Origin: Enterobacter oligotrophicus
GTDB lineage: Bacteria > Pseudomonadota > Gammaproteobacteria > Enterobacterales > Enterobacteriaceae
Assembly: GCF_009176645.1 (NCBI RefSeq)
Contig: NZ_AP019007.1
Location: forward strand, 3,100,001 to 3,164,000
DNA: 64,000 nucleotides
Direction of reading: 5' to 3'
Part shown: piece by piece, positions 1 to 8,484 of the stretch
How positions within the stretch are numbered: the stretch's first letter is position 1
How the letters are laid out: each line of letters starts with the position of its first letter
The notes under the pieces: generated by a model
Databases searched by the model: none
Told to the model about the DNA's origin: nothing
The model's input: the letters and a program-made list of their open reading frames with translations, nothing else
Made by a program: the position numbers and the translations under genes

Positions 1-1557
1 AGCAACCGATTCAGCCCTAGCTTGTTCTAATGCAACTTCTTTCCTTAGATCGCTATCTCTAAAAGTAGGTACTTTGTAAGGATCAAATCCCAAAACGTTA
101 CCATCACGTATACCATCTGCTATGCTATAGCGATGCAACTCGTTACCAAATACATCAGCGGTAGTATTGCTATTGATTTTATTTTCATCATGAATTGGCG
201 TGCCGGTAAAACCAAAAAAGAGTGCCTTAGGGAATGTTTTTTTAATGCTTACCAGCATGCCTAGTTTATTTTCTTTGCCTCCACTCATCGTTGAGCGATG
301 TGCTTCATCAATAATAAATACCAAGCGCTTAGCACGGATGTTTTCTATATCAGCTGAATTTGTTGCTGTTCCCTCATCATCAGCTTCTTCAAAAATATTA
401 CTCATTTTTTGAATGGAGCTAACAATTAACGTATCGGAAGTTGCACTGCTTTTTAATTTGGTAATGAGTACATGAGTATTCTCTGTAGCTTGAACGGTTT
501 CACCATCGCTAGCAAAATTGCGATATTCCGTCAGAGATTGGGTACCCAGCTCAATCCTGTCCATTAAAAAAATCACTTTATCAGCATCTTTCGATTGGGC
601 AATTAACTGTGCCGATTTAAAACTGGTCATGGTTTTTCCCGAACCGGTAGTATGCCACACATAACCCCCGAGACGATCAGGGTTATTAGCGCTACCCAGC
701 TGTTGCCAGTTTGTTTTGGCTACTTTGTCTGATATCGCATTAGCGGCGTAATACTGATAGCTGCGCATTACCTTTAGCACGCCGTCGGTATCGTCGGCGA
801 CGGTATAAAAGCCAATCAACTGATGCGCCATAGGGATAGAAAGCAAGGTAGAGGCGATGTCTTTCCAGTGGTTCATGGGTTCGTTATTAAAATCGGCCCA
901 GTTAAACTGATAGTCGGGGTTAAACTTGCCGTCTAGTCCGGGGTTGGCAAAGTATTTGGTCTCGTTTGGCTCCATAGCTACAAACACCTGGATGAGCGAA
1001 AACAGGCCGTTAAATAAGCCTTCTGTACTGTACTTTTCAATTTGGTTTACGGCCTGACTAACCGGAATACCGCTGCGCTTTAGCTCTACATGGATCACCG
1101 GCATACCGTTAATCAGTAGCAACACGTCACCTCGTCTGTCGTTACGCAAAGGGCTGCCGCGTTCGAATTTAGGCTGCTGTACAATTTGGTAACGGCTTTG
1201 ACCTGCGGCGATTTCCTGGCGATCGTATATTTTTAAGCTGACTTCTTTGCCCATATGCAAGGTATCGGCTGGGTTATCGCGCTTAATGGCCACGGTTTTA
1301 CCATTAATTAAACCGTTCAGCTTGAGCGGGGTTTTAAGCTCTTTGATTTGCTCAATAATTTGCTGCATTTCAGACGCGGTAAGCGGAACATCGTTTAAAC
1401 GATCCCGCTGGCGATTATTTTCAAACAAAATGGACGCCCAATTTTGCAGTAAATCGTCTTCGGTTTTGTTTTTGAGTATCTCTGGTTCCCAACCTTTGTT
1501 GGTGAGTACCTCAATAAAGGCCTGCTCAAATTGCGCTTCGGTTGTAAAGGTGGTCAT
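1..1557 (-). CDS. hsdR: Type I restriction enzyme R subunit HsdR, N-terminal part (cut by window edge)
   Basis: Motor and nuclease subunit of a type I restriction-modification complex. It translocates DNA with ATP and cleaves unmodified DNA. An open frame of 519 codons runs from the ATG at 1557 to the left edge with no stop, so the C-terminus lies outside the window. Visible parts are an N-terminal nuclease region with a PD-(D/E)xK-like VELKRSG stretch near residue 157, a helicase Walker A HTTGSGKT near residue 302-309, and a DEAH box (IIDEAHRS) near residue 416. The start lies 14 bases after the hsdS stop on the same strand, so the order is hsdM-hsdS-hsdR, probably one transcript. No break is seen in the visible part. 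Confidence 0.93.
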   Translation of the reverse strand, partial: MTTFTTEAQFEQAFIEVLTNKGWEPEILKNKTEDDLLQNWASILFENNRQRDRLNDVPLTASEMQQIIEQIKELKTPLKLNGLINGKTVAIKRDNPADTLHMGKEVSLKIYDRQEIAAGQSRYQIVQQPKFERGSPLRNDRRGDVLLLINGMPVIHVELKRSGIPVSQAVNQIEKYSTEGLFNGLFSLIQVFVAMEPNETKYFANPGLDGKFNPDYQFNWADFNNEPMNHWKDIASTLLSIPMAHQLIGFYTVADDTDGVLKVMRSYQYYAANAISDKVAKTNWQQLGSANNPDRLGGYVWHTTGSGKTMTSFKSAQLIAQSKDADKVIFLMDRIELGTQSLTEYRNFASDGETVQATENTHVLITKLKSSATSDTLIVSSIQKMSNIFEEADDEGTATNSADIENIRAKRLVFIIDEAHRSTMSGGKENKLGMLVSIKKTFPKALFFGFTGTPIHDENKINSNTTADVFGNELHRYSIADGIRDGNVLGFDPYKVPTFRDSDLRKEVALEQARAESVA

Positions 1558-1571
1558 GATGGCGCTCCCTG

Positions 1572-2759
1572 TTAGACAAACATTTTGCTTAAGCAAGCCT
1601 GCTTGATGTTGTTGAGCTTGGTGATTTGTTGTTGATGCTGATTGATCAATGCGTCGAGCTTTTGGAAATAATTTCCGATGGCGGTTTGCTCTTCAATTGA
1701 GTTGGGAATCGTTATTTTTATTGCACTCATAACGTTGTTCATTAGCTTAGGATTTCCGACATGTGAAACGTGCTTCCAAGCTTCTTTGTTTAATATTTCC
1801 GCGATAGCTTTATTGGCATAACCTCTATCTGATAAGAGAACACCGTTTACATTCGTACTGTAAAATTTATCGTCCCTAAAATTAACAGTCCCAGCATTTG
1901 CACCGTCTGTTGTCCATGTGATCGCGTTTTCGAATAAGTATTTGTCATAAAACCCCATCAACCCATTGTTTTTTGTTTGTGATGAATATACTGGATATCG
2001 TTTATCAGAAGTTGGTATAGAGCTTGTTTTATTTAGCGGCAATACATTTCCGCGAGTGACTGTAAACAGTTCGCAAATAGTTTTCTCCTTCCACTCTCCA
2101 CTAAATCCTATAAAGCGTATTTCTGGAATGGTTTCGCCTTGTTTAGGAAACATTTTTTCCAGCATTGCTTTTTTAATGTTGCTGAGTTTGTCATGCTTTT
2201 GTTGGTGTTGATTGATTAGCGCGTCAAGCTTTTGGAAGTAGTTGCCTATGGTGGTTTGTTCCTCTGAACAGGGCATAAGAATTTTCATGCGCCCAAGTTG
2301 CTTGCCTGAAATTTCTAAAAAAGTGGAGCCCGATGCATGTTTAAGTGCGAACTCTTTGATTTGTTTACCCGCTGAATAGAGGAAGTAAGGATAAAATCCT
2401 TCTTTAACAACAAATGATTGAAAACCTTGATTAGTGGCGCCAGGTTTAGCAAGAATCGCCATATCACCTATGCCTGCTCTACTAGTAAAAAGAACAGTAT
2501 TACCAGCAGGAAGTATCTTTGCAGAAGAACTTTTCAGACCTAGATCTGTAATCTTCTTCTTACTACCTTCCGCATATACATTGCTTCCAATTTCAGTTGG
2601 TGAATACCAATCAATATCACCATCCCAAAACTCAGAAATTGATGTACTAGGTGTACCGCCTCCTATAATTTCAGCGACATCAGTACCTAGTCCCTTTTCC
2701 TCCCAAGCCTTACTAAAGCCCTTAAACCGAATCTCAGGAACTTTGTTATCCATACTCAT
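1572..2759 (-). CDS. hsdS: Type I restriction-modification specificity subunit HsdS
   Basis: Provides DNA target recognition for the HsdRMS complex. At 395 residues it has the usual two-halves design: target recognition domain 1 (about 1-150), a central conserved spacer, target recognition domain 2 (about 205-355) and a C-terminal conserved region. The spacer motif IGNYFQKLDALINQHQQ occurs twice, near residues 166 and 365, and both halves begin with PEIRF.GFS. The start ATG at 2759 lies just after the hsdM stop (2761); a second ATG two codons downstream is also possible. The target sequence cannot be predicted by eye. Specificity subunits vary strongly between strains. Confidence 0.94.
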   Translation of the reverse strand: MSMDNKVPEIRFKGFSKAWEEKGLGTDVAEIIGGGTPSTSISEFWDGDIDWYSPTEIGSNVYAEGSKKKITDLGLKSSSAKILPAGNTVLFTSRAGIGDMAILAKPGATNQGFQSFVVKEGFYPYFLYSAGKQIKEFALKHASGSTFLEISGKQLGRMKILMPCSEEQTTIGNYFQKLDALINQHQQKHDKLSNIKKAMLEKMFPKQGETIPEIRFIGFSGEWKEKTICELFTVTRGNVLPLNKTSSIPTSDKRYPVYSSQTKNNGLMGFYDKYLFENAITWTTDGANAGTVNFRDDKFYSTNVNGVLLSDRGYANKAIAEILNKEAWKHVSHVGNPKLMNNVMSAIKITIPNSIEEQTAIGNYFQKLDALINQHQQQITKLNNIKQACLSKMFV

Positions 2760-2760
2760 C

Positions 2761-5352
2761 TTATTCTCCCTTCAATAAGTTGGTAAGCTCAACTAAGCCC
2801 TGCATATCAAACTCATTACCTGTGAGTTGACCCATTATTTCCGCCAGTTCTTGCTCGGTGGTTTTTATCTCATGGGCCACTTGTGAATAGGTGACGGCGT
2901 ATTTATCAGCAAGGGCTTGCACCTGGCTGGTGAGCTGGCTAATCACTGCGTTTGGCATAGCTACGAGTTCGGTGCTCAATGGCGCAATCCATTTAAGGTG
3001 CAGCAGGTTGTTCACCTGTTCATCGGTTAAGGCTTCGATGGTTGTTTTGGTTTTTAGGTGCAGGGCAGTAGCGGCATCTTTGAACGTTTTCTTCAGGGCT
3101 TTTTCTTCATCGATGAGTTTATTCGCGCGAATGATTTTGGCTTCATAGGTTTCTTCTGCGAATTTAACTTTGCTGTCTTTTTGTTCTTTCAGGAAGGCTT
3201 TGGCGGCCTTGCTTAATTCGGCATTGGCAAAGCCGTCTTTGTTGTCTTTTACCGTATCTTGTTCTTTTTCTTCTTCGGTCAGGGATTCTAAAATTTCTTC
3301 CAGCGTGCTGGCGATTTCTGTCAGGCGGGTTTCTTTAGCCGCCAGAGCCTGTAAGTCATCATTTAAGTAAGTTTGTTGTACTAGATCAAAGGGCAATATG
3401 TGGCCTTTCCAGCCGTCTTGTACTTCAGTGTCCTGGCCGTTTTTTTTCTTTATAACAATGTTAGGATCAACTTGTTTAGTGGCAGCAAAGCCTTCAGTTT
3501 GCATCATTTCTAAATCAGCGCTGATGAGTTGCCATTGGTTGTTCAGACATTGATAAGCCTGGTATTTGTCGATTAAGGCTATGGGCGCTAAACGAGCAAA
3601 TAACTCGGCACTTAATACCGCCTCTTGCTGGTTACGCTTTACGCTTTGCCAGTTTTGTATTAATTGGGCGTTTAGCTGGTCATCAAAGCCATTAAAAGCC
3701 TGGTTGTAGGCGCTGATAAATTCTAACACTTGCGAGTGCCCGCTAATGCGGTCGTTGACGTCCTGTTTATCAATGGCAAGCTCACTGTAAGCAGCTGATT
3801 TTGGCGTAAACAAAGTACTGCGCAATTGAGGGAAGGCCTGCCAAAAGTTGTCTAACTCGGCAATTTCCCTATTGGGAATACCGCCGAGCATGGTGGCGTG
3901 TAAATCCCAGCTTTCTGCCGTCGCAGAGGAATCCACATAGCGCGGTATGTTGAGGTTGTAACCATTGTCGCGTAGGGTTTGTTTGCTCACCAGTTTCGAG
4001 AACTTGTCGATACTTTCGCGGTTAATCACCGCATCAGTAATGCGCTTGATATCACTGGCTTGCAGTTTGTTGTTTTTGCCTTCTTTCATAAAGTGTTTGG
4101 AGGCATCGACCACCAATACATCGGTGTTTTGGCGTTTTTGCTTGAGTACCAAAATCACTGTGGGAATGCCGGTGCCAAAAAAGATATTGGCCGGTAAACC
4201 AATAATGGCATCAATATGATTTTGTTCAATGAGTTGCTTGCGAATTTCACCTTCTTCACCACCACGGAACAAGACACCATGAGGTAGCACGATAGCCATA
4301 ATGCCATCGGGCTTTAGGTGATAGAGGTCGTGCAGTAAAAAAGCAAAATCCGCTTTGGTTTTAGGTGCCAGGCCAAAACGTGAATAGCGCGGATCGCTCT
4401 CTTTAAAGCTGGGGTCCCAGTTTTGTGAGTAAGGAGGGTTGGACACCACGGCATCAACATGTAAGGCGTAGTATGAGCCTTGAGGATCGCTGTCATCAAA
4501 ATACGGCCAATCCTCTTCCAGGGTGTCGCCATTACGGGTTTTAATGTTGCTAGCTTTAATACCGCGCATGATGAGGTTCATACGGGTTAGGTTGTAGGTG
4601 TTAGCTTTTAACTCTTGAGCGTAATAGGTGATGCAATCTTTATTTTTCGCGTATTTCTCGAATGCCTCACCGATATTGATCAGCAACGAACCTGAGCCAG
4701 AAGTAGGGTCGTAAATTTTGATAGTATCTTTGTGCTTTAACTCATGGGCGATGATGTTCGACATAAGTACCGAAACTTCATGAGGCGTATAAAACTCACC
4801 TGCTTTTTTACCAGCATTGGCGGCAAATTTTTCAATCAGGTATTCGTAAATGTAACCCAGTACGTCATACCCTAGATTGCCATTCATGGGAATGCTTTTG
4901 ATCAGGTGTAGTAAGTCGCTGATGGCTTTGGTACGTTTGCCCGAACTTTCACCCAGTTTGCTTAAACCTGTTTCTAAGGTGGTAAAGATGCCGTCAAACA
5001 GTTTTTTGTAAGTTGGCGAAATCAAACGGCTAAAGGCCGAAAGTGCATCACGTACGTTAGATTCGTTAAATTCGGATGTTGGATCAATCCATGTAGAAAA
5101 CAGATTATCGTAGGCAATAAAGTAGCCCAGATTGCTTTGCACGTATTCAACGGTGTCAGCGTCTTCTTCATTGAGAGCTTTGATGTCTTCGGGTGTCATC
5201 CCCTGTCTGGTGACAAACTGCACCAACTGGTCGCTTAGATACTTGTAGAAAATAAAGCCGAGTATGTAGTCTTTGTATTCGTTGGCTTCAATTTTAGACC
5301 GCATCTGGTTGGCAGATTCCCAGATTTTTGCAGCAAGCTGTTGTTTATTCAC
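2761..5352 (-). CDS. hsdM: Type I restriction-modification DNA methyltransferase HsdM (long form)
   Basis: Adenine N6-methyltransferase subunit of the type I system; with HsdS it methylates the recognition site. The AdoMet-binding motif is in DPTSGSGSLL and the catalytic N6-adenine motif is SNPPYSQNW. The N-terminal helical domain begins NKQQLAAKIWESANQMRS. I prefer the GTG at 5352, because family homology starts there and AGGA lies 8-11 bases upstream; an ATG-type start at 5442 adds 30 residues that look non-family. The product is about 863 residues against roughly 500-540 for many HsdM proteins. The extra C-terminal third is charged, with a stretch rich in Lys and Glu that looks coiled-coil. 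The stop is immediately followed by the hsdS start. Confidence 0.93.
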   Translation of the reverse strand: MNKQQLAAKIWESANQMRSKIEANEYKDYILGFIFYKYLSDQLVQFVTRQGMTPEDIKALNEEDADTVEYVQSNLGYFIAYDNLFSTWIDPTSEFNESNVRDALSAFSRLISPTYKKLFDGIFTTLETGLSKLGESSGKRTKAISDLLHLIKSIPMNGNLGYDVLGYIYEYLIEKFAANAGKKAGEFYTPHEVSVLMSNIIAHELKHKDTIKIYDPTSGSGSLLINIGEAFEKYAKNKDCITYYAQELKANTYNLTRMNLIMRGIKASNIKTRNGDTLEEDWPYFDDSDPQGSYYALHVDAVVSNPPYSQNWDPSFKESDPRYSRFGLAPKTKADFAFLLHDLYHLKPDGIMAIVLPHGVLFRGGEEGEIRKQLIEQNHIDAIIGLPANIFFGTGIPTVILVLKQKRQNTDVLVVDASKHFMKEGKNNKLQASDIKRITDAVINRESIDKFSKLVSKQTLRDNGYNLNIPRYVDSSATAESWDLHATMLGGIPNREIAELDNFWQAFPQLRSTLFTPKSAAYSELAIDKQDVNDRISGHSQVLEFISAYNQAFNGFDDQLNAQLIQNWQSVKRNQQEAVLSAELFARLAPIALIDKYQAYQCLNNQWQLISADLEMMQTEGFAATKQVDPNIVIKKKNGQDTEVQDGWKGHILPFDLVQQTYLNDDLQALAAKETRLTEIASTLEEILESLTEEEKEQDTVKDNKDGFANAELSKAAKAFLKEQKDSKVKFAEETYEAKIIRANKLIDEEKALKKTFKDAATALHLKTKTTIEALTDEQVNNLLHLKWIAPLSTELVAMPNAVISQLTSQVQALADKYAVTYSQVAHEIKTTEQELAEIMGQLTGNEFDMQGLVELTNLLKGE

Positions 5353-5477
5353 TATAAATCCTGTTAAAAGCAATTCTAATTCGAAAAGGGCTGTTTTAGG
5401 GTTTTGATTGTACTTTTGATAAGAGCTGCTTGCTAGCGGCAAGGCATTACGAACCTGTGTCAGTGAGCAGTCCGAAG

Positions 5478-5800
5478 TCTCGATATCGGTGCTTACCCTT
5501 ACCTGGGGCGACCTTTGGATCTGCCTTTCTTACGACGTATCCTGTAACTACGTGGCCCCACAGGAAAGTGACTATACTCACTACGCATTCAGCATCGCGC
5601 CAGAGGATTTTGAGCTGTTCTCGTATAAGCTGAAACAGACCGAAGTGACGGTCTGGAAAGACAACAAAAGCGAAGGGCAATCTTTCTATTTTCTTGATCC
5701 GGATGGACATAAGCTGGAGCTGCATGTGGGTAATTTAGCATCTCGACTGGCACAGTGCCGGGAGAAGCCTTACTCTGGAATGCGTTTCTGTCCTGGATAA
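5478..5800 (+). pseudogene. fosA: 5'-truncated and frameshifted fosA (fosfomycin glutathione transferase) remnant
   Basis: FosA adds glutathione to fosfomycin using Mn2+ and K+. The frame ending at the TAA 5798-5800 reads WGDLWICLS, then [11 protein letters not shown], then [14 protein letters not shown], which matches the C-terminal two thirds of enterobacterial FosA. The N-terminus, with the first metal-ligand histidine, is missing. Around 5488-5503 the expected G-A-Y-L-T-W is recovered only if one C is dropped from the CCC at 5497-5499, so a +1 frameshift is also present. Homology fades upstream of about 5478, where the DNA leading to the hsd genes begins. The gene should be inactive. A GTG at 5489 could still give a fragment of about 100 residues. 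Confidence 0.85.
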
Positions 5801-6092
5801 TAATCACGCAACTTTGTGATCTTCCACGTAGTATTCAATTTTATGTCCCATTCTGGGGGTAAATCCCCAAACTAAAACCTCACAATCCATTAATTTTCAA
5901 TAGATTGAACGAAAAGGCGAGTCCGGCCTTCGCAATCCACTTTGATTGTTATAAGGAATTTTTAACAAGCACTATATTCAACATTAGTGACAGGGCTATC
6001 ACTTAACGAATCCTTATGATGCCCAGTATGCTTAGCTAATGTCGTCCGGCGCTTCAGCTTGCGGGGCCGATAAAACCCACGCAACCCATTGC
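5801..6092. other. Intergenic region between the fosA remnant and the second TrpRS gene
   Basis: About 290 bases that are AT-rich compared with the flanks. No convincing ORF was found. A small GGGG/CCCC hairpin (around 5857-5870) could end transcription. It is the 3' flank of both converging genes. Confidence 0.5.
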
Positions 6093-7094
6093 TCAAAACA
6101 CCGGCACCCCCAGCCCCACCTTCACCTCCCTCAACGTCGCCTGCGTCACCCCCTGCGCCCGTTCCGTCCCGCGCTTTAGCATCGCCATCAGTTCCCCCTT
6201 ATCCTGCATGTACATCGCCCGACGCTCCCGCATCGGTGCAATCAGTTCCTGCAAACACGCTTCCAGCTCGTTCTTACACGCCCGGTCGCCCAGCCCTCCC
6301 GCCTGATAGTGCGCCTTCATCGCCGCGACTTTCTCCTTGTCCGGATGAAACGCGTCGAGCCAGGTAAACACCACGTTCCCCTCAATCTGCCCAGGGTCGC
6401 TCACCTTCAGGTGGTTCGGGTCGGTGTACATGGCGCTGACCGCACGGTGAATGGTCTCTTCACTGGCTGAAAGGTGCAGCGTGTTGCCGAGCGATTTCGA
6501 CATCTTGGCGCTGCCGTCGATGCCGGGCAGGCGGCTGGTGTCGCTCAGCATCGCCTTACAGTGGCGCAGCACCGGGGCGGGCAGCAGGCTGTTCATCTTG
6601 TGCACAATCTCGTTGGTCTGCTCAATCATCGGAAGCTGGTCGTCGCCGACGGGCACGCACTCGGCCTTAAACGCGGTGATGTCCGCCGCCTGGCTGATAG
6701 GATAGGCCATAAACCCGACCGGCAGCGAGCGGGCAAAGCCTTTCTGCGCAATCTCGTTTTTCACCGTCGGGTTACGCTCCACGCGGGCGACGGTGACGAT
6801 GTTCATATACAGCATCGTCAGTTCGGCGAGGGCGGGCAGGGCGGACTGCAGGCAGATGGTGGTCAGGTTCGGGTCGATGCCCGCGGCGAGGTAGTCGGCC
6901 AGCACTTCGGGGATGTTGTCGCGAATTTTTTGCGGGTTGCTACCGTTGTCGGTCAGCCCCTGAAGGTCAGCAATCAGCACAAACTGCTTATGCGTTTGCT
7001 GGAGCGCCACGCGCTGGCGCAGCGAACCGACGAAATGGCCGAGGTGCAGCGGACCGGTTGGGCGATCGCCGGTGAGGATGGTTTGCGCGTTCAT
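6093..7094 (-). CDS. trpS2: Second tryptophanyl-tRNA synthetase (TrpRS II type)
   Basis: Class I aminoacyl-tRNA synthetase charging tRNA-Trp with tryptophan in the cytoplasm. At 333 residues it has normal family length. The HIGH-type signature is PLHLGH (15-20) and KMSKS lies at 197-201 in SAKMSKSLGN. The sequence differs widely from the housekeeping E. coli TrpS (TIGN, KMSKSDDN), which in E. coli lies elsewhere near dam, so this is probably an extra copy. In other bacteria second TrpRS enzymes can give resistance to indolmycin-type inhibitors; that role is only an inference here. The start ATG at 7094 has AAGGAG 7 bases upstream. A leader peptide and terminator lie just upstream (7131-7248), which implies control by charged tRNA-Trp. 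Confidence 0.93.
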   Translation of the reverse strand: MNAQTILTGDRPTGPLHLGHFVGSLRQRVALQQTHKQFVLIADLQGLTDNGSNPQKIRDNIPEVLADYLAAGIDPNLTTICLQSALPALAELTMLYMNIVTVARVERNPTVKNEIAQKGFARSLPVGFMAYPISQAADITAFKAECVPVGDDQLPMIEQTNEIVHKMNSLLPAPVLRHCKAMLSDTSRLPGIDGSAKMSKSLGNTLHLSASEETIHRAVSAMYTDPNHLKVSDPGQIEGNVVFTWLDAFHPDKEKVAAMKAHYQAGGLGDRACKNELEACLQELIAPMRERRAMYMQDKGELMAMLKRGTERAQGVTQATLREVKVGLGVPVF

Positions 7095-7130
7095 AAAGAC
7101 TCCTTAATGTGCAATTGCCGAAAGGGGTCT

Positions 7131-7193
7131 TAAAAATGTAAAAGCCGCCTTTCGGCGGCTATCTGAAAATGGGGAAAACTACTCCGCGCCGCC
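7131..7193 (-). promoter_or_regulatory. Putative trp-type attenuator (antiterminator and terminator hairpins) of the second TrpRS gene
   Basis: On the minus strand AGCCGCC (7154-7160), GAAA loop, GGCGGCT (7143-7149) forms a GC-rich hairpin followed by a T-rich run (7131-7143), giving an intrinsic terminator 36 bases before the gene start. The upstream GGCGGC at 7188-7193 can instead pair with the GCCGCC at 7154-7159, which would destroy the terminator. The same upstream segment (7181-7193) can pair with ACTCCG inside the leader ORF (7233-7238). This is the 1:2, 2:3, 3:4 arrangement of ribosome-mediated attenuators. Pairing was judged by eye; no energies were computed. Confidence 0.85.
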
Positions 7194-7194
7194 T

Positions 7195-7248
7195 TTAAGA
7201 AGGCAGCCACCAGCGGTTTACGGTGAGTACGGCGGAGTGTGTGTTCAT
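7195..7248 (-). CDS. Putative trp leader peptide with tandem Trp codons
   Basis: A 17-codon ORF, MNTHSAVLTVNRWWLPS, ends in TAA at 7195-7197. Two adjacent TGG codons (13 and 14, at 7207-7212) precede the terminator hairpin of the TrpRS gene. The start ATG at 7248 has a weak AGG 8-10 bases upstream. When charged tRNA-Trp is scarce, the ribosome should stall on the Trp pair, freeing segment 2 to pair with segment 3 so that transcription continues. No strong promoter stands out in the 40 bases between the lacI-type gene stop and this ORF. Transcription may begin inside the end of that gene or read through from it. Confidence 0.82.
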   Translation of the reverse strand: MNTHSAVLTVNRWWLPS

Positions 7249-7288
7249 TAAATTAACCTATCACGCCTGAGCGCAGGGGTAAAGCGAC

Positions 7289-8299
7289 TCAGGTCTGGTT
7301 GCTTGAGGCGCGCACCTTCAGCCTGCCCGCCAGCGTCACGTGCGTGGCGGCATCTTCCTGATTGCACAGATACTCCACCGCCAGTCGTCCCAGCTCACTA
7401 TAAGGGAGCTGAATACTGGTTAGAGACGGAGTGAGCTGCTCGGAGATCTTCTGGTCATCGTAGCCCGCCAGCAGCATGTCCTGCGGGATACGAACGCCGT
7501 TCACCGCCAGCGCCTGATAGCAGCCAATCGCCAGCCAGTCGCTGGCGCAGAAGATGGCATCCGGTCGTTCGTCCAGCGCCAATAGCGCCGTGGTGGCGGT
7601 AAAGGACTCGCTAAACTGCCAGTTGGTCTGGCGTACCAGACTCTCATCACAGGCTAAATCGGCCTGTTGCAGCGCGGCCTGGTAGCCTGCCAGCCGCTGG
7701 CGGGAGGCCTCCATCCAGCTTTCACCAGTGATATGGGCGATGCGCGTCGCGCCGCAGGCGATGAGATGTTTCGTTACCTGAAAGGCGTTGGCGTAGTCGT
7801 CCGGAATAAACGACGGCAGCAGCGGCGAGCCGGGGTCGCGCTGGTTCAGTAATACCAGCGGAATGCGGGTGCAGTCCTGGAATTCAGTCATATCGACCAG
7901 CGTGGTGACGGGGGAGGCGAGGATAATCCCCACGCAGTTGCGTTTCTCCAGCTGGCGGATAATATTCAGCGCCAGCTCAATATCATCGCCGTAGTCGTAT
8001 ACAGTGAGCAGGGATTCGTTGCGCCATGCGGCTTCCCGCGCCTGGCTGATGGCGTCGATAAACGGATCGTAGCTCTGTAACGAGCTGACCAGCAGGGCGA
8101 TCTCTTCCTGGTTGCGCGGGGCGTGAATGGCGGGAAGGCGGTCGTAGCCGAGTTCAGTGGCGATGCTGATGACCCGCTGGCGCGTGTCGTCGCTGAGCTT
8201 GATGTTGCGGGACTGGTTGAGCACCAGCGATACCGTCGCCTGCGATACCCCCGCCGCCCGCGCAATATCGTTCATCGTGACTTTGGTCTTTCGCTTCAT
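7289..8299 (-). CDS. LacI-family transcriptional regulator
   Basis: A 336-residue repressor-type regulator. The N-terminal HTH with hinge is clear: VTMNDIARAAGVSQATVSLVLNQS (about 7-31). A periplasmic-binding-protein-like sugar-sensing domain follows (about 60-330) and includes DAIFCASDWLAIG and ITGESW. It is divergent from the glycoside hydrolase and sugar transporter genes, so it most likely controls them with a sugar or glycoside as inducer. The ligand is not known. The stop lies 40 bases before the trp-type leader ORF on the same strand, so read-through into the TrpRS gene is possible. Confidence 0.92.
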   Translation of the reverse strand: MKRKTKVTMNDIARAAGVSQATVSLVLNQSRNIKLSDDTRQRVISIATELGYDRLPAIHAPRNQEEIALLVSSLQSYDPFIDAISQAREAAWRNESLLTVYDYGDDIELALNIIRQLEKRNCVGIILASPVTTLVDMTEFQDCTRIPLVLLNQRDPGSPLLPSFIPDDYANAFQVTKHLIACGATRIAHITGESWMEASRQRLAGYQAALQQADLACDESLVRQTNWQFSESFTATTALLALDERPDAIFCASDWLAIGCYQALAVNGVRIPQDMLLAGYDDQKISEQLTPSLTSIQLPYSELGRLAVEYLCNQEDAATHVTLAGRLKVRASSNQT

Positions 8300-8432
8300 C
8301 CGTCTTCTCCCTCTTGCGAAAGCGCATCATACCCTAACTGGTCGCCGACGCGCCGCCGATCACGTTTCTTATTCGCCAGAGCATAAACTTTGTGAGGGCC
8401 GTCGCTTTTCTTAGCAACGCAATTTGCTCATT

Positions 8433-8456
8433 TATAATGCAACTAATATTTATTAG
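8433..8456 (+). promoter_or_regulatory. Promoter -10 and candidate LacI-family operator upstream of the glycosidase gene
   Basis: TATAAT at 8433-8438 is a perfect -10 hexamer. Just downstream CTAATA-TT-TATTAG (8443-8456) has 6-base inverted arms, a position suited to repression. A second pair of arms, AGCAA and TTGCT (8413-8428), lies over the spacer. The -35 box is poor. Binding by the divergent LacI-type protein is inferred from position. Confidence 0.5.
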
Positions 8457-8484
8457 CTAAACATTATCAGTGAGAGAAGATGCA

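Noticed and set aside
5353..5442. Upstream extension of hsdM to an earlier start
   Set aside because: The added 30 residues do not look like HsdM and the GTG at 5352 has a ribosome site and family match.
7255..7283. TTTACC-17-TAGGTT as promoter of the trp leader
   Set aside because: Transcription would start at or past the leader ATG, leaving no ribosome site, so it is unlikely to drive the leader.
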